64,000 bases of DNA from CAWJMN01 sp963844055 (GCA_963844055.1 CAWJMN010000001.1:1-64000), one strand, 5' to 3'. Counted from the first letter of the stretch, positions 17,730-27,728 are shown. Numbers and translations: made by a program. The notes: a model not told the origin generated them from the letters alone.

Positions 17730-18791
17730 CTATTGCAGGACGACTTTGACGTCGGGCAGCTTCTTCTTCAAAGCTGCAGCGCCCCGCTCGGTGATTCCGG
17801 TCGCGGGTGCATAGACCTCTTGAAGGTTCTTGGCTTTGCTAAAAGCTTGTAGCGCTTGGTCGGTTACGCCCGTATTCTTGAGGTTGACCTTTTCGAGCTT
17901 GGTGCAGTTGGAAAAGAACTTCACGCCAGCATCGCTGATCGCGTTTTCTTGCAGGTTGAGTTCAATCAGATTGACGTTGCCTTTGAGCTCGGCCAAGAAG
18001 GGGTCGGTAATGCCAGCCTTGCCCAGCGACAGGTGCTCAAGATTCTTGGCAGCCCGCAAGCCTGGTGCGCCGGCTGCGCCGATCCGCGTGCCGTAAGCGC
18101 CGAGCTTTTTAAGAACCGCAAGATTTTTGAACTGCTTGAAAACGCTGCCATCAATCACCGTATTCGAGATTTGTAGCTCTTCGAGTTCGGTGCATTGGCG
18201 AAGTTGTGCAAGGCCTGCGTCGCTAATCTGAGTGGACTCCAGATTAAGGGACTTCAAATGGATCAGACCTTTGAGCGAACCTAGCGTGTTGTCATTGATG
18301 TCGGAGTTGTCGAGTGCCAGCTTTACCAGCGAGTTCGCTTGGCCAATGGCGCTATATGCGGCAGGGGAGAGACGAGCCTGGGAGAGGTAGAGCTCTTTTA
18401 GCTCGGTGAACTTGGCAAGGTTTTGCAAACCGACTTCCGTAACGGCTGCGCCTTGCAGCTTTAGCACATCGATCCGTTGACGGTAAGGATCGCTGAGGGC
18501 TCCGAGTTTGGTAAGGTCTTCGTCTTTGAGCTGATGCGATTCCTTGGCCAAGATGCTGGCCAGGATTTGGTCCTCATTCATTGGCACAGGGGCCACAGGA
18601 TTGGCGACAGGAGCAGGGGACGTGGAATCAGGGGCGGCGGGAGCTGGCACCGCAGGCGTCTTTTGCATGTCGGCCAGCTTCTCTTTTCCTTGGTCGACAA
18701 GTTCCTTGGCTTTATCGCAGCCGGCGAGGATTAACGCCATGGTTGCGGCGATAGGAAGCATGCTGCGAGAGGAGCGTGAGAAAAGGTTCAT
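17730..18791 (-). CDS. Leucine-rich-repeat lipoprotein
   Basis: A 353-residue exported protein. A lipobox 'LILAGC' ends at Cys25, so it is probably lipid-anchored. A Lys/Pro/Ala-rich linker follows, then from about residue 90 to the end at least nine repeats of about 24 residues of the form 'L..L..L.L..T.I.D.GL..L', an LRR solenoid. Such proteins act as adhesion or protein-binding scaffolds; no catalytic domain. The upstream gap is shared with the divergent PDZ gene. Confidence 0.85.
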   Translation of the reverse strand: MNLFSRSSRSMLPIAATMALILAGCDKAKELVDQGKEKLADMQKTPAVPAPAAPDSTSPAPVANPVAPVPMNEDQILASILAKESHQLKDEDLTKLGALSDPYRQRIDVLKLQGAAVTEVGLQNLAKFTELKELYLSQARLSPAAYSAIGQANSLVKLALDNSDINDNTLGSLKGLIHLKSLNLESTQISDAGLAQLRQCTELEELQISNTVIDGSVFKQFKNLAVLKKLGAYGTRIGAAGAPGLRAAKNLEHLSLGKAGITDPFLAELKGNVNLIELNLQENAISDAGVKFFSNCTKLEKVNLKNTGVTDQALQAFSKAKNLQEVYAPATGITERGAAALKKKLPDVKVVLQ

Positions 18792-19213
18792 GCGAGCCTC
18801 GTAAGAATGGATGGAGGAGGTATGTATATCGCGAAAAATGCCGCGTACCCGAAGGAAATAAAAGTAAAGCTGGGTAACGCTTACGGCATTATCCTAAACC
18901 GAAGCCTGAGAGAGGGAAACGCTGGCGAGGCGGTTTTGGAAAAAACGGCAGAGACGGCAGGGAAAGCCAGACTGGCAAGGCGGGGCGGAGTAGGGGAGGG
19001 AGGCAAGGTGCAAACTGGACAGTCGTTCCAGTCGTGGTGCTGAATTTTTGTGGAATTCGCACAAAGGTAAGTGTACAAACGAGTTGAGGCGAACGGCTGA
19101 GCAGCGGTGTGAGGGGTTGTGACCAGATATGGTAAGGCTCCCCTTATAATCGGAGCGTTGGGTGGTGGGGAACGGAGTGGGTGGCAGGTGGGCGAGGACG
19201 AAGGACATTCAAA
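18792..19213. other. Divergent intergenic region, no gene seen
   Basis: 422 purine-rich bases between the LRR lipoprotein (leftward) and the PDZ protein (rightward). A 78-residue plus-strand frame at 18807-19043 has no family features and lies where promoters are expected. No clear hairpin. Confidence 0.45.
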
Positions 19214-20432
19214 ATGAGTGGCAAGCCTTTTAAGATTCTGGGGATGCGATTCGCAGCGCTGGTAGGGCTGGCATTGCTGGCCGGGCCGGTGCAAGGGCAG
19301 ACCATTTTGGAGCGCCTGGAGGGAAAGCTCGCGCGAGGTAGCACCTCCTGCGGCCGGAAAACCTGCACCTGCGGCCGGTAAGCCGAAGCCCGCCAAGCAG
19401 CAGGACTTAGAAATTCCGCGAGCCGATGGTAGTGGGCCCGAAGAGCTTGCGCCGGGAACGGAGTTTCAGCCTGGGTACTTGGGCTTGATTGGTGATAACC
19501 TGCCAGGAAAGACCAAGGGAGTGCTGGTGACCGAAGTTCGTCCGGGGGGACCTGCCGAAAAAGCAGGCGTGAAGATTGGTGACCGGATCGTTTCGGTAGA
19601 TATGGTGGAGCTGCAAGATCTGGATGACTTGGAATTGCTGCTGGGAGGTATCTCGGCTGGCAAAAAGGTACGGCTGGGGATTGAGCGCGACGGAAAGTCG
19701 CTTGAGCTGGACCCTGTGCTTACGCCAAAAGTCGCACCGCGTGAAGAGCTGGTGCCTGCGGATGAAAGTGGCCTCGTCATTGGTGGAAAAGCAGTACCCG
19801 GTCGTGGTTCGCTGGGGCTGACGGTGGTTCCGCTGACGGAACAAGCGAAGGAGCAGTACGGGCTAACGGTGAATCGTGGGGCGCTGGTCTCTGCGATTCG
19901 GCCTGGCTCGTCGGCAGATCGAGCAGGTATTCCGATTGGCGGCGTGATTGTGGCGCTGGATGGAATTCGGATTGATACGGCCGAACAGCTGGTAGGGATG
20001 GCAGGTGGCCTGCGAGTGAACCAAGAGGTGGAGCTGACGTACTATTCGGGCGCTCGCCTTTCGCGGAAGACGTTGCGGGCAACACCAGCCAGTGCGGTAG
20101 GGATGGGAGCAGTGCCGCCGGGCGCTTTACCACCCGCCGTTGGGCCTGATGGGGGAGGGCTGCCTCCGGGAATTGGAAATGCAGGGGGTGGTGATCGTCC
20201 GTTGGTGCGCGGGCTGGAGCGAATCATTGGGAATGCGATTGCCAATGGTGGAAATGCCGGTGGCGGTGGACCTCCGGGGGTGCAAGGGGGACCTGGCGGG
20301 CCTGGTCCGGTTGTGATGCCGGCGCCGCTGGATTCGCCAGAGGTGGTTGAGCTACGCAAGAAGGTGGAGCTACTAGAGGAGGAGCTTAGGGACTTGCGGG
20401 CACGGATGGAGAAGCTCGAGAAGGGGAAGTAG
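19214..20432 (+). CDS. Secreted two-PDZ protein with coiled-coil tail, apparent frameshift
   Basis: The ATG at 19214 (AAGGA 8 bases upstream) opens a signal peptide ('LVGLALLAGPVQGQ'). The frame then breaks at a GGG run near 19321. Removing one G continues as 'ERLEESSREVAPP' into a Pro/Ala/Lys linker and an open frame to 20432, about 405 residues in all. PDZ domain 1 starts near 'GYLGLIGDN' and contains 'VRPGGPAEKAGVKIGDRI'; PDZ 2 contains 'IRPGSSADRAGIPIGGVI'. A Gly/Pro-rich linker leads to a C-terminal coiled coil ('VELRKKVELLEEELRDLRAR'). No protease domain is attached, so it is probably a periplasmic scaffold. Confidence 0.78.
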
Positions 20433-20616
20433 GCCGCTATAGACGGTGCAACCGGCACGGTCTGCCGGAAATGTGGTGGTTTGGCATCATCCAAGTCGCA
20501 AAAAGAGGACATGTTTCCTTTTTGCGAGCTACGGTTTCAAAGCTCTGAATTCTGCGCGCTGAGTAGCGAGCGGAAAAATCAGGGTTTGCACCGTGTGCGA
20601 TGGATAGGCCTACCCC

Positions 20617-23379
20617 GTGAAGCGATTCCTCACCTCAACGACTCGGCTCCTACTGAGCGCGTTGGGAGCTGCGCTGGTGGGAAGTAGCCTGCTGGGCTGT
20701 GGAACGTTTCAGGTTCCAGCGTTTGACCCGACCGGGGAGAGGATCTTCTCGGGGAACTCGACGCAACTGGCCGTGCCAAGACTGCGCGATTGTCCGCTGC
20801 TCTCTTCTGGCAACAACAATCCACCCGCACCTGCCCCTACGACTCCGGTTGGGATTGGGCCTGCTCCTGCATGTGTGGCGCCGCTTGGGCCGCCCCCTGT
20901 ACAGCCGCCTTGCCAGCCTGGGTTTGGGATGCAATCACCGGGCGTCATGCCTTTGGTTGTTGCGCCGGCTTGCCCGGTGAATACGCCTGGCGCGTTTGTC
21001 GCGCCGGCTGCACCTGTGGCGCTGGCTCCCGCATTGCCAAATGAAGGTCCGCGAGCAATTCCGGTCTCTTATCCTTCTCCAGCACCGGGGGCTGATTGCG
21101 CCAACGGTAATTGTCCGCAGATCAAGATCAAGCCAGGAATGCTGGTGGCACCTGTGGGAAGTGACGTGGTGTTGTCGGCGGGGCTGTGTGGCCCAGACGG
21201 CAATTTCATCACGCGCCAGCCGCTGGAATGGATGCTAAACCCCGATGGCGTAGGCCAGATCGTGCAAGTGGGGCAAGAGACTCGCAATCCCATTACCGGT
21301 TTGTTCAGCAGTACGCCAAGCAAGGTCGCGACGAACTTTGCCAAGGCCAAAACTTCGACGATGGCGCAGACCATCACTCGCGGCACGCCAACACCTGCGG
21401 ATGATCTGAAGCTGGGAAAAGGGGAGAGCTGGATCAGCATCACTTCGCCCACCGAAGGGGCCACGCATGTGACGGTAGTTGCTCCCAAGCAGGGGAACTG
21501 GGAACAGCGGAAGCAGACGGCCACGATTTACTGGGTCGATGCACGCTGGGTGCTGCCTCCTTGTGCAGTTGAAAAGGCAGGACAACGGCATATTTTGACA
21601 ACGCGAATTGTGCGTGCCAATGGAGCACCGGTTGGGGGCTGGTTGGTGCGCTACGAATTTTTGGAAGGGCCTGATGCCAGCTTTGGCGCAGGCGGGGAGA
21701 AGTCGATTGAAGTGACGACCCGTCCTGATGGCACGGCCTCGGCAGAACTACTTCCTTCGACGATGGAATCGGGCATCAGCTTGGTGAAGGCTTCGATCAT
21801 TCGCCCGCAGATGGTGAATGGCGATTTGCCTAACATGGTGATTGGGCAGGGAGTCATTTCCACCACGTGGACCGCGCCAGGCCTTAGCGTACGTGCCTTG
21901 GGACCCGAGAATGTTGGGGTGGATGGGCTGCTGAGCTATCGGGTTGAAGTAGTGAACACGGGTGACACCGCCGCACCGAGCGTACAACTGGCTTACACGC
22001 CGCCGACGGGTGTGCAGTATCTCAATAGCACTCCATCCGCACAGCCATTTGGCCAACGCTACGTTTGGAACCTGGGAAATATTCCTCCACGGGGAGTTGC
22101 TGTGGTAGAAGTGACTTGTCGTGCGCAGCGGGCCGCAGATGGAATTCGCAGCACGTTTATGGCCCAAAGTTCTGACAGGCTAACGGCCGAGGGCTCGGTA
22201 TCGACGCGGGTCTTTGCTTCGCAGCTAGTGGTGCGGATGAAAGGTGCCGACCAAGGGACAGTTGGCCAGCGCTACCAGTTTACGATGGAAGTTCAAAATA
22301 CCGGCAACACGCCGCTGAACCGAGTATCGCTTCGCGACACGTTCGATTCGGGTCTGCGCGATGTTGATAACCGTGCTAGTCCAATCCTCAAGGAGATTGG
22401 TACGCTTCAGCCGGGTGAGACGAAGATGGTTGGGGTTACCTTCATCCCGCTGACGGTCGGCAAGCTATGCAATCGGATCGAAGCATTCTCGGAAGAGGGG
22501 CATTCGGCCACGGCGAGTCGCTGCTTCAATGCGGTTGCGGATTCACGACCTGCTGGAGGGGCACCATCGAACGCCCAAAGCCCGATCTTGCTGAAGATGA
22601 CTGGAATTGATCGACTTGCCGTTGGCCAAAGCAATAACCTGACGGTCTCGCTGACGAACAATTCGCAAGGCGTGGTGAGCGGCCTGCAATTGACGGTGAA
22701 TGTTAGCCCTCTGCTGAAGGTTCCAACGGCGACCGGGGGGGCCCAGTCGCGGACGGTGAACAATAACCTACAGCTGGTATGGCAGGTGAATAACCTCGCT
22801 GCGGGAGCCACCCGTGAGTTCAAGTTGCAAACGGTTGCGCAGCAGGCAGCCGAACGAGGGGTGATGGCCCAGGCGATCTTAACGACGCCGGGTGCGGTCA
22901 CACAGTCTGCTGACTATGAGCTGCAGATTGTGGGAGCCGCGATCCAAGATCCTAATGCGGGGGCTTCTGTTCCTGCTCCGACTCGGCCGATGGGCAGGGC
23001 CAATGCGGGCAACATCAAGGTAACGATTGCCGAAGACAAAAACCCGGTTCGCGTGGGGGAGCGTGTCACCTATCTGATTGATGTGGAGAACGCCGGTCAG
23101 GTTCCTGATGAAGATCTGTTGGTTCGGATCATTATGCCTGCGGGACTGCGCATGGAGAAAATCGTAGACGCCAAGGGGCAGATTCCTGTCGCTAAAACGA
23201 TGCGAGGCTTAGAGCTGGGGCCGATCAGCATGGTGGCAGCGGGCGAGAAGTTGCCACAATTGCAAGTGGAAGCGACAGCGCTTCAAGCGGGGGATGCCAA
23301 GTTGCGTGTGGAAGTGATCAGCAGCTTGAATCCACAGGGACTAGCTCAAGAAGAAGCCACTGCGATTGTTGCTCCGTGA
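20617..23379 (+). CDS. DUF11/CARDB-repeat lipoprotein
   Basis: A 920-residue exported protein. The N-terminal lipobox 'SSLLGC' makes Cys28 the likely lipidated residue. A Pro/Ala/Cys-rich region (about 30-170) precedes an Ig-like region and then at least three to four DUF11/CARDB-like beta-sandwich repeats. Each reads like 'Y.VEV.NTGDTAAPSVQL...P.GV.Y', 'F.MEVQNTGNTPLNRVSL.D.F' or 'YLIDVENAGQVPDEDLLV...P.GL'. Such proteins are surface or envelope structural components. The downstream flank begins with an inverted GATGATGCC/GGCATCAT hairpin overlapping the stop. Confidence 0.82.
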   Translation: MKRFLTSTTRLLLSALGAALVGSSLLGCGTFQVPAFDPTGERIFSGNSTQLAVPRLRDCPLLSSGNNNPPAPAPTTPVGIGPAPACVAPLGPPPVQPPCQPGFGMQSPGVMPLVVAPACPVNTPGAFVAPAAPVALAPALPNEGPRAIPVSYPSPAPGADCANGNCPQIKIKPGMLVAPVGSDVVLSAGLCGPDGNFITRQPLEWMLNPDGVGQIVQVGQETRNPITGLFSSTPSKVATNFAKAKTSTMAQTITRGTPTPADDLKLGKGESWISITSPTEGATHVTVVAPKQGNWEQRKQTATIYWVDARWVLPPCAVEKAGQRHILTTRIVRANGAPVGGWLVRYEFLEGPDASFGAGGEKSIEVTTRPDGTASAELLPSTMESGISLVKASIIRPQMVNGDLPNMVIGQGVISTTWTAPGLSVRALGPENVGVDGLLSYRVEVVNTGDTAAPSVQLAYTPPTGVQYLNSTPSAQPFGQRYVWNLGNIPPRGVAVVEVTCRAQRAADGIRSTFMAQSSDRLTAEGSVSTRVFASQLVVRMKGADQGTVGQRYQFTMEVQNTGNTPLNRVSLRDTFDSGLRDVDNRASPILKEIGTLQPGETKMVGVTFIPLTVGKLCNRIEAFSEEGHSATASRCFNAVADSRPAGGAPSNAQSPILLKMTGIDRLAVGQSNNLTVSLTNNSQGVVSGLQLTVNVSPLLKVPTATGGAQSRTVNNNLQLVWQVNNLAAGATREFKLQTVAQQAAERGVMAQAILTTPGAVTQSADYELQIVGAAIQDPNAGASVPAPTRPMGRANAGNIKVTIAEDKNPVRVGERVTYLIDVENAGQVPDEDLLVRIIMPAGLRMEKIVDAKGQIPVAKTMRGLELGPISMVAAGEKLPQLQVEATALQAGDAKLRVEVISSLNPQGLAQEEATAIVAP

Positions 23380-23642
23380 TGATGATGCCAATGGGCATCA
23401 TTGAAGGTAAGTTGGCTTTCTCTATTGCCAAAAGTCGACCTGTCGCCTGCATAACTGTTGTGATGCGAACACTCGATATCGCACAATTCTATTTGAAAAA
23501 AAACGGGCAAGATGGATGCGGAGTTGGCGCGCGAGATGCGGTACGCGCTGCATCGCTAGAGAGGGTGGCAAGCAAGGAATTAATATTCTTGATGAGGCTG
23601 AGTCTCTCGCATGAGAAGATTGCATAGGCTACTATCTCTTTT

Positions 23643-24131
23643 ATGCGACGCTTTGTTCTATTGCTTCACGAGATGCCCGACAGTGCGCAGAGAGCTACGC
23701 ACTATGACTTGATGCTGGCAAGCAAAGGCATCGGGTCGGTCTCTGCTCCCCAGCTAAGTGCAACGGGCGAGTCGATAGCGCGCGATGAGAAGACCCTATG
23801 GACGTGGGAGATCGCTCGCGGACTAGAAGCATGGCTGGGTTCTTCATCTGCCGAGGCAGACTCTTTAGTCACTCTGGTGGCTAACCCTTTGCCGCTCCAT
23901 CGTGCGGCCTACATGTTTTATGAAGGTCCTGTGACGGATGGTCGCGGACGCGTTCTGCGGATCGACATGGGGGAATATGATGTTGACGGCGACTTTGCCA
24001 ATCTGAGTGGCGACCATGAAGCGGGGACGCCCGAGGTCATCCGGCTGAAGCTGTTTGGCCAAAAGCTGCGGGGGGAATTCGAGCTTTTTTGGCAGCAGAA
24101 TCAGTGGTATTTACGTAGGGCCCAGGCGTAA
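23643..24131 (+). CDS. Stand-alone LigD-type 3'-phosphoesterase-like domain protein
   Basis: A 162-residue single-domain protein. 'HEMPDSAQRATHYDLML' (9-25) resembles the H...HYDLRL opening of the phosphoesterase module of bacterial DNA ligase D, 'LWTWEIARG' resembles its 'LLSWAVPKG', 'YEGPVTDGRGRVLRIDMGEYD' its 'FEG.IP.GEYG' region, and the tail 'LFGQKLRGEFELFWQQNQWYLRR' its terminal strands. H9 and H20 would be metal ligands. LigD trims 3' ends in non-homologous end joining; here no ligase or polymerase domain is attached or nearby, so the role is inferred only from fold. Confidence 0.7.
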   Translation: MRRFVLLLHEMPDSAQRATHYDLMLASKGIGSVSAPQLSATGESIARDEKTLWTWEIARGLEAWLGSSSAEADSLVTLVANPLPLHRAAYMFYEGPVTDGRGRVLRIDMGEYDVDGDFANLSGDHEAGTPEVIRLKLFGQKLRGEFELFWQQNQWYLRRAQA

Positions 24132-24357
24132 GGCCGGGCGAGCGCTGGTACGAGGCAGTTTTTCAGGCTTTCTGCCAAAAATTCTGGGCGTTTTGCCCTT
24201 CTTCTGCGTAAGAGCAGTTTGTCAGGACCCGCTCTCTGGCGGGGATAGTAGACAGGACCGGCTTGGCCTGTTGGAATACAGGTCTTTGCGTTTGCGCTCT
24301 TTGCGCAGCGATCGGACTGGCGAATCGTCTTAACAGGCGGCGTGAAGGAGCTTGGGC

Positions 24358-25329
24358 ATGCAACGATTGACTCGTACTTGGTTGAAGAGCGTTTGGGCGA
24401 CGTTGGCCGTCTGTGGGGCCTTGAGCATGCCATTGGCAGTGCAGGCCGAGCACCGGATCATCACGCAGGGGCATGGCAAGCTGGTCCTGCTGAGCAAAGA
24501 AGCCAAGCCCGAATGGGAAATGCCTTGGGGGGGAATCCACGACATCCAAGTGCTGGCCAATGGCAACGTCCTGGTTCAACAAGGGGGGGCTGCTGTTGCA
24601 GAGATTGATCCTAAGGCCAAGAAGGTAGTTTGGAGCTACAACTCAGCCGAAGCGGGGGGAAACAAAGGGAAGCCGGTAGAGGTTCATGCGTTTCAGCGCC
24701 TGGCCAATGGGAACACGATGATTGCAGAGTCAGGCATTGGCCGCATCATTGAAGTGGATGCCGATGGCAAGATCGTGAAAGAAGTAAAGCTGAAGGTCAA
24801 CCATCCTCATCCGCATACGGACACACGCTTGGCCCGTAAGCTGGAAAATGGGAACTACTTGGTTTGCCATGAAGGGGACGGCTTTGTCCGTGAGTATGAC
24901 GCCAAGAGTGGCGAAGTGGTGTGGGAATTGGAAGTGCCACTATTCGGCAAAGAGAAGAAAGATGGTCACGGACCTGAGGCGTTTGGCAACAAGTGCTTTG
25001 CGGCCGTACGGCTGGCCAATGGCAACACGCTGGTTGCGACTGGCAATGGTCATAGCGTGATTGAAGTGACGCCGAAGAAGGAAGTGGTTTGGAAGCTCGA
25101 ACAGAAGGAACTGGAAGGGATCACGCTGGCTTGGGTCACCACGCTGGAAGTGCTCTCCAATGGGAACTATGTGATTGGCAATTGCCATGCAGGCCCAGGT
25201 CAGCCCGTGCTGATCGAGATTTCTCCCAAGACCAAGAAGGTGGTTTGGAAGCTGGATGGCTTCTCCATGTTAGGAAACGATGTTTCCAACTCTCAAGTTT
25301 TGGATCAAGAGACCCCTTCGCGTCGCTAG
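24358..25329 (+). CDS. Secreted PQQ-like beta-propeller protein
   Basis: The ATG at 24358 has GAAGGAG 7 bases upstream; an in-frame TTG two codons earlier is less likely. The 323-residue product has a signal peptide ending 'PLAVQA' (about residue 30), then six to seven blades each with 'LANGNTLV' or 'LSNGNYVI' and 'EIDPKAKKVVWSY'-type strands, the pattern of PQQ-like/quinoprotein-type propellers. No PQQ-binding residues are evident, so it is more likely a binding scaffold. It ends 81 bases before the ABC ATPase. Confidence 0.78.
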   Translation: MQRLTRTWLKSVWATLAVCGALSMPLAVQAEHRIITQGHGKLVLLSKEAKPEWEMPWGGIHDIQVLANGNVLVQQGGAAVAEIDPKAKKVVWSYNSAEAGGNKGKPVEVHAFQRLANGNTMIAESGIGRIIEVDADGKIVKEVKLKVNHPHPHTDTRLARKLENGNYLVCHEGDGFVREYDAKSGEVVWELEVPLFGKEKKDGHGPEAFGNKCFAAVRLANGNTLVATGNGHSVIEVTPKKEVVWKLEQKELEGITLAWVTTLEVLSNGNYVIGNCHAGPGQPVLIEISPKTKKVVWKLDGFSMLGNDVSNSQVLDQETPSRR

Positions 25330-25410
25330 TGACGCGAACGCTGGATGTGAGTCTGAAGCCCACCGCGAGATTTCGCGTGGGCCAGTAGAAGGTTGCCAAG
25401 GGATAGGCTG

Positions 25411-26088
25411 ATGCTGGAACTCAAGCAGGTTTACAAGTCGTTCAAAGAGCCCGATGGCAAGCCGTTGCCGATCTTGGACATTCCGTACTTTGCGGTGGCC
25501 GAAGGGGAGCAAGTGGCTCTTGTCGGGCGCAGTGGCGGCGGCAAGACGACGCTACTGCATTCGATCGCCGGGATCACGCGTGTTGATCGTGGATCGATCA
25601 CCATCGACGGCAAAGACATTACGGCGCTGTCTGAGGCGGGCGTTGACCGCTTGCGTGCGCAAAAGATTGGTTACGTCTTTCAGACGTTCAATTTGCTCTC
25701 GGGATTTACAGCGCTGGAAAATGTCCAGCTGGGAATGACCTTCGCGCAGAAGGCAACGGATGTGGCTCGGGCAAAACATTTGCTGGATCGCGTGGGGCTT
25801 TCTCATCGCCTGACGCACAAGCCTGGTGCGATGTCGGTGGGGGAACAGCAGCGGGTGGCCGTGGCCCGGGCACTGGCAAACAAGCCTCGTCTGCTGCTGG
25901 CGGATGAGCCAACGGCCAACATCGATCCTCGCAACCAACAAACGATCATCGACTTGATTCGGACGACGTGTCAGGAAGAGAAGATCGCTTTGATCTTGGT
26001 GACGCACGCGATGGAAGTGGCGAATCAGTTTTCGCGTGTGGTTCGTCTGGAAGAGATCAACAAGGCGCTGGCGGAAGTTCCTGTTTAG
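25411..26088 (+). CDS. ABC transporter ATP-binding protein (LolD/MacB type)
   Basis: A 225-residue nucleotide-binding protein. Walker A 'GRSGGGKTT' is at 39-47, Q-loop 'QTFNLLSGFT' at 91, Walker B 'LLLADEPTANID' at 161-172. The signature motif at 141-146 is 'MSVGEQ' rather than the usual LSGGQ, but still in the right place. This class partners with FtsX/MacB-type permeases to release lipoproteins or export substrates by mechanotransmission. The permease follows after 62 bases. The start at 25411 gives the standard length; an upstream TTG is less likely. Confidence 0.9.
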   Translation: MLELKQVYKSFKEPDGKPLPILDIPYFAVAEGEQVALVGRSGGGKTTLLHSIAGITRVDRGSITIDGKDITALSEAGVDRLRAQKIGYVFQTFNLLSGFTALENVQLGMTFAQKATDVARAKHLLDRVGLSHRLTHKPGAMSVGEQQRVAVARALANKPRLLLADEPTANIDPRNQQTIIDLIRTTCQEEKIALILVTHAMEVANQFSRVVRLEEINKALAEVPV

Positions 26089-26150
26089 GGAATGCGGGCG
26101 ATTGTTGGTGCCAAACGTTTACTGCCTGAATTAGAGAAGAGCCGGTTGAT

Positions 26151-27728
26151 ATGAGTCTGTTTCGGATTGCACTTCGTAGTATCCAGCAGCGTGGGCTGGC
26201 ATCGTTTTTGACGATGCTCTCGATGTCGCTGGGGGTCATGTTGATCGTGATGGTGCTGACCATCCACGGGGTGGTGGAAACTTCGTTCCGCCATAACTCG
26301 CAGCTGGGCTACAACATGGTGGTCGGTGCGAATAAGGGGGGCAAAGAACAGCTGATCCTTAATACGGTCTACTATTTGAGCCAGCCGGTCGAGAATATCT
26401 CGTACGACTTCTATCTGGAGTTTTTGCCGCAGGAACAGCGTGATGTGCAGTTGCAGTTGGCCGCTCGCGTCCAGTCGGCCAAGCTCGTGCAACAGGCGGA
26501 GGCTTTGACGGGGTCACTGCTGGGTTCCGCCGGCGTGGTAGAGGTTCAAGGTGCCGTTCAGGAAGCCGCCGGTAAATTGGCATTCAAACAGGCTGAACTC
26601 GGCCGGCCCGGCAAGTATTCCAGCCTGACACAAAAGGTGATCCCGGTTTGCCTGGGAGACTTTTATGGTCGGTTTCGCGTAGTGGCAACGACGCCTGCCT
26701 TCTTTGATGAACTTATCTACGATCAGGATTCGCAAAAGAAGTATGAGTTCTCGCAAGGGCGGAACTTTGTCACGCGCGATCCGGAGCATGGCTACTTTGA
26801 AGGGGTGGTGGGGGCAACCGTTGCCAAGGAGATGAACGTCAAACTGGGGGATGAGATCGCGCCCCAGCATGGTGAGCCGGGTGGGCACACGCACGAGCGA
26901 AAGTTCGTCATCGTGGGAATTTTGAGGCCCAGCGGAACGCCCAATGACCGAGCCATGTTCATCAACATGGAAGGCTTCTATTTGATGAACGATCATGCGC
27001 GCCCGGTGGAAGAGATTGCTGCGGCGGCTGGATCGGAAGATGTGGAAAAGCCTGCTCGCGAGATGTCCGATGATGAACTGCGAGCCAAGATGTTGGCAGA
27101 AGCGAAGCGAAAAGCTGCCATGGAACGTGAGGCTAATCCTGATCCGCTGCCTGTCGAACAGCGGGAAGTGACCTCGCTAATTATCAGTACCGATCCGACG
27201 GCGGCCGTCGGGCTGGAATATGCCATTAACAAGGGAAAAGATGGCCAGGCAGCCCTTCCTGCGGCCGTGATTACGGCCCTGTTTGCAGGCTTCATCGATC
27301 CGATTCGGACCGTGCTCATTGTGCTTACGGTGATGATTTGCATCGTCAGCGGCATCAGCATTTTGGTGAGCATCTATAACTCGATGAGCGAACGCCGCCA
27401 CGAGATTGCGGTGATGCGTGCACTGGGTGCGCAGCGTAGCACGGTGATGAACATCATCTTGCTGGAGTCGTTGCTGCTCTCGATGGGGGGCTGGTTTTTG
27501 GGCTGGCTGGTGGGACACACCGTTTGCTGGCTATCAAGTTCGCTGGTGGAACAGCAAACCGGCGTTACGGTTGGGTTTAATCTGTGGGGTGCGCCATACT
27601 ATGAAGGGACGTACTTGCCGCTGGAGATGCTGATTGTGCCGGGGCTGGTTGTGTTGTCGATTGTGGTGGGCTTCTTTCCTGCACTGTCGGCCTATAACAC
27701 GGATGTTTCAAAGTCACTGGGAAAGTAG
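26151..27728 (+). CDS. FtsX/MacB-family ABC permease
   Basis: A 525-residue inner-membrane protein with one N-terminal helix (about 20-45, 'FLTMLSMSLGVMLIVMV'), a large extracytoplasmic domain (about 46-375) and three C-terminal helices (for example 'VLIVLTVMICIVSGISILVSIY' and 'LGWLVGHTVCW'), with the 'MSERRHEIAVMRALGA' coupling motif that contacts the ATPase. This is the four-helix FtsX arrangement, type VII ABC superfamily. It works with the ATPase encoded just upstream, probably as a homodimer. The extracytoplasmic domain has an Ala/Glu-rich insert. Confidence 0.88.
   Translation: MSLFRIALRSIQQRGLASFLTMLSMSLGVMLIVMVLTIHGVVETSFRHNSQLGYNMVVGANKGGKEQLILNTVYYLSQPVENISYDFYLEFLPQEQRDVQLQLAARVQSAKLVQQAEALTGSLLGSAGVVEVQGAVQEAAGKLAFKQAELGRPGKYSSLTQKVIPVCLGDFYGRFRVVATTPAFFDELIYDQDSQKKYEFSQGRNFVTRDPEHGYFEGVVGATVAKEMNVKLGDEIAPQHGEPGGHTHERKFVIVGILRPSGTPNDRAMFINMEGFYLMNDHARPVEEIAAAAGSEDVEKPAREMSDDELRAKMLAEAKRKAAMEREANPDPLPVEQREVTSLIISTDPTAAVGLEYAINKGKDGQAALPAAVITALFAGFIDPIRTVLIVLTVMICIVSGISILVSIYNSMSERRHEIAVMRALGAQRSTVMNIILLESLLLSMGGWFLGWLVGHTVCWLSSSLVEQQTGVTVGFNLWGAPYYEGTYLPLEMLIVPGLVVLSIVVGFFPALSAYNTDVSKSLGK

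Noticed and set aside
18807..19043. 78-residue plus-strand frame between the LRR and PDZ genes
   Set aside because: Lys/Gly-rich by purine bias, no recognisable feature, within a shared promoter region.
23383..23402. GATGATGCC/GGCATCAT hairpin at the end of the DUF11 lipoprotein gene
   Set aside because: No T-run follows and it overlaps the stop codon, so it was not called as a terminator.
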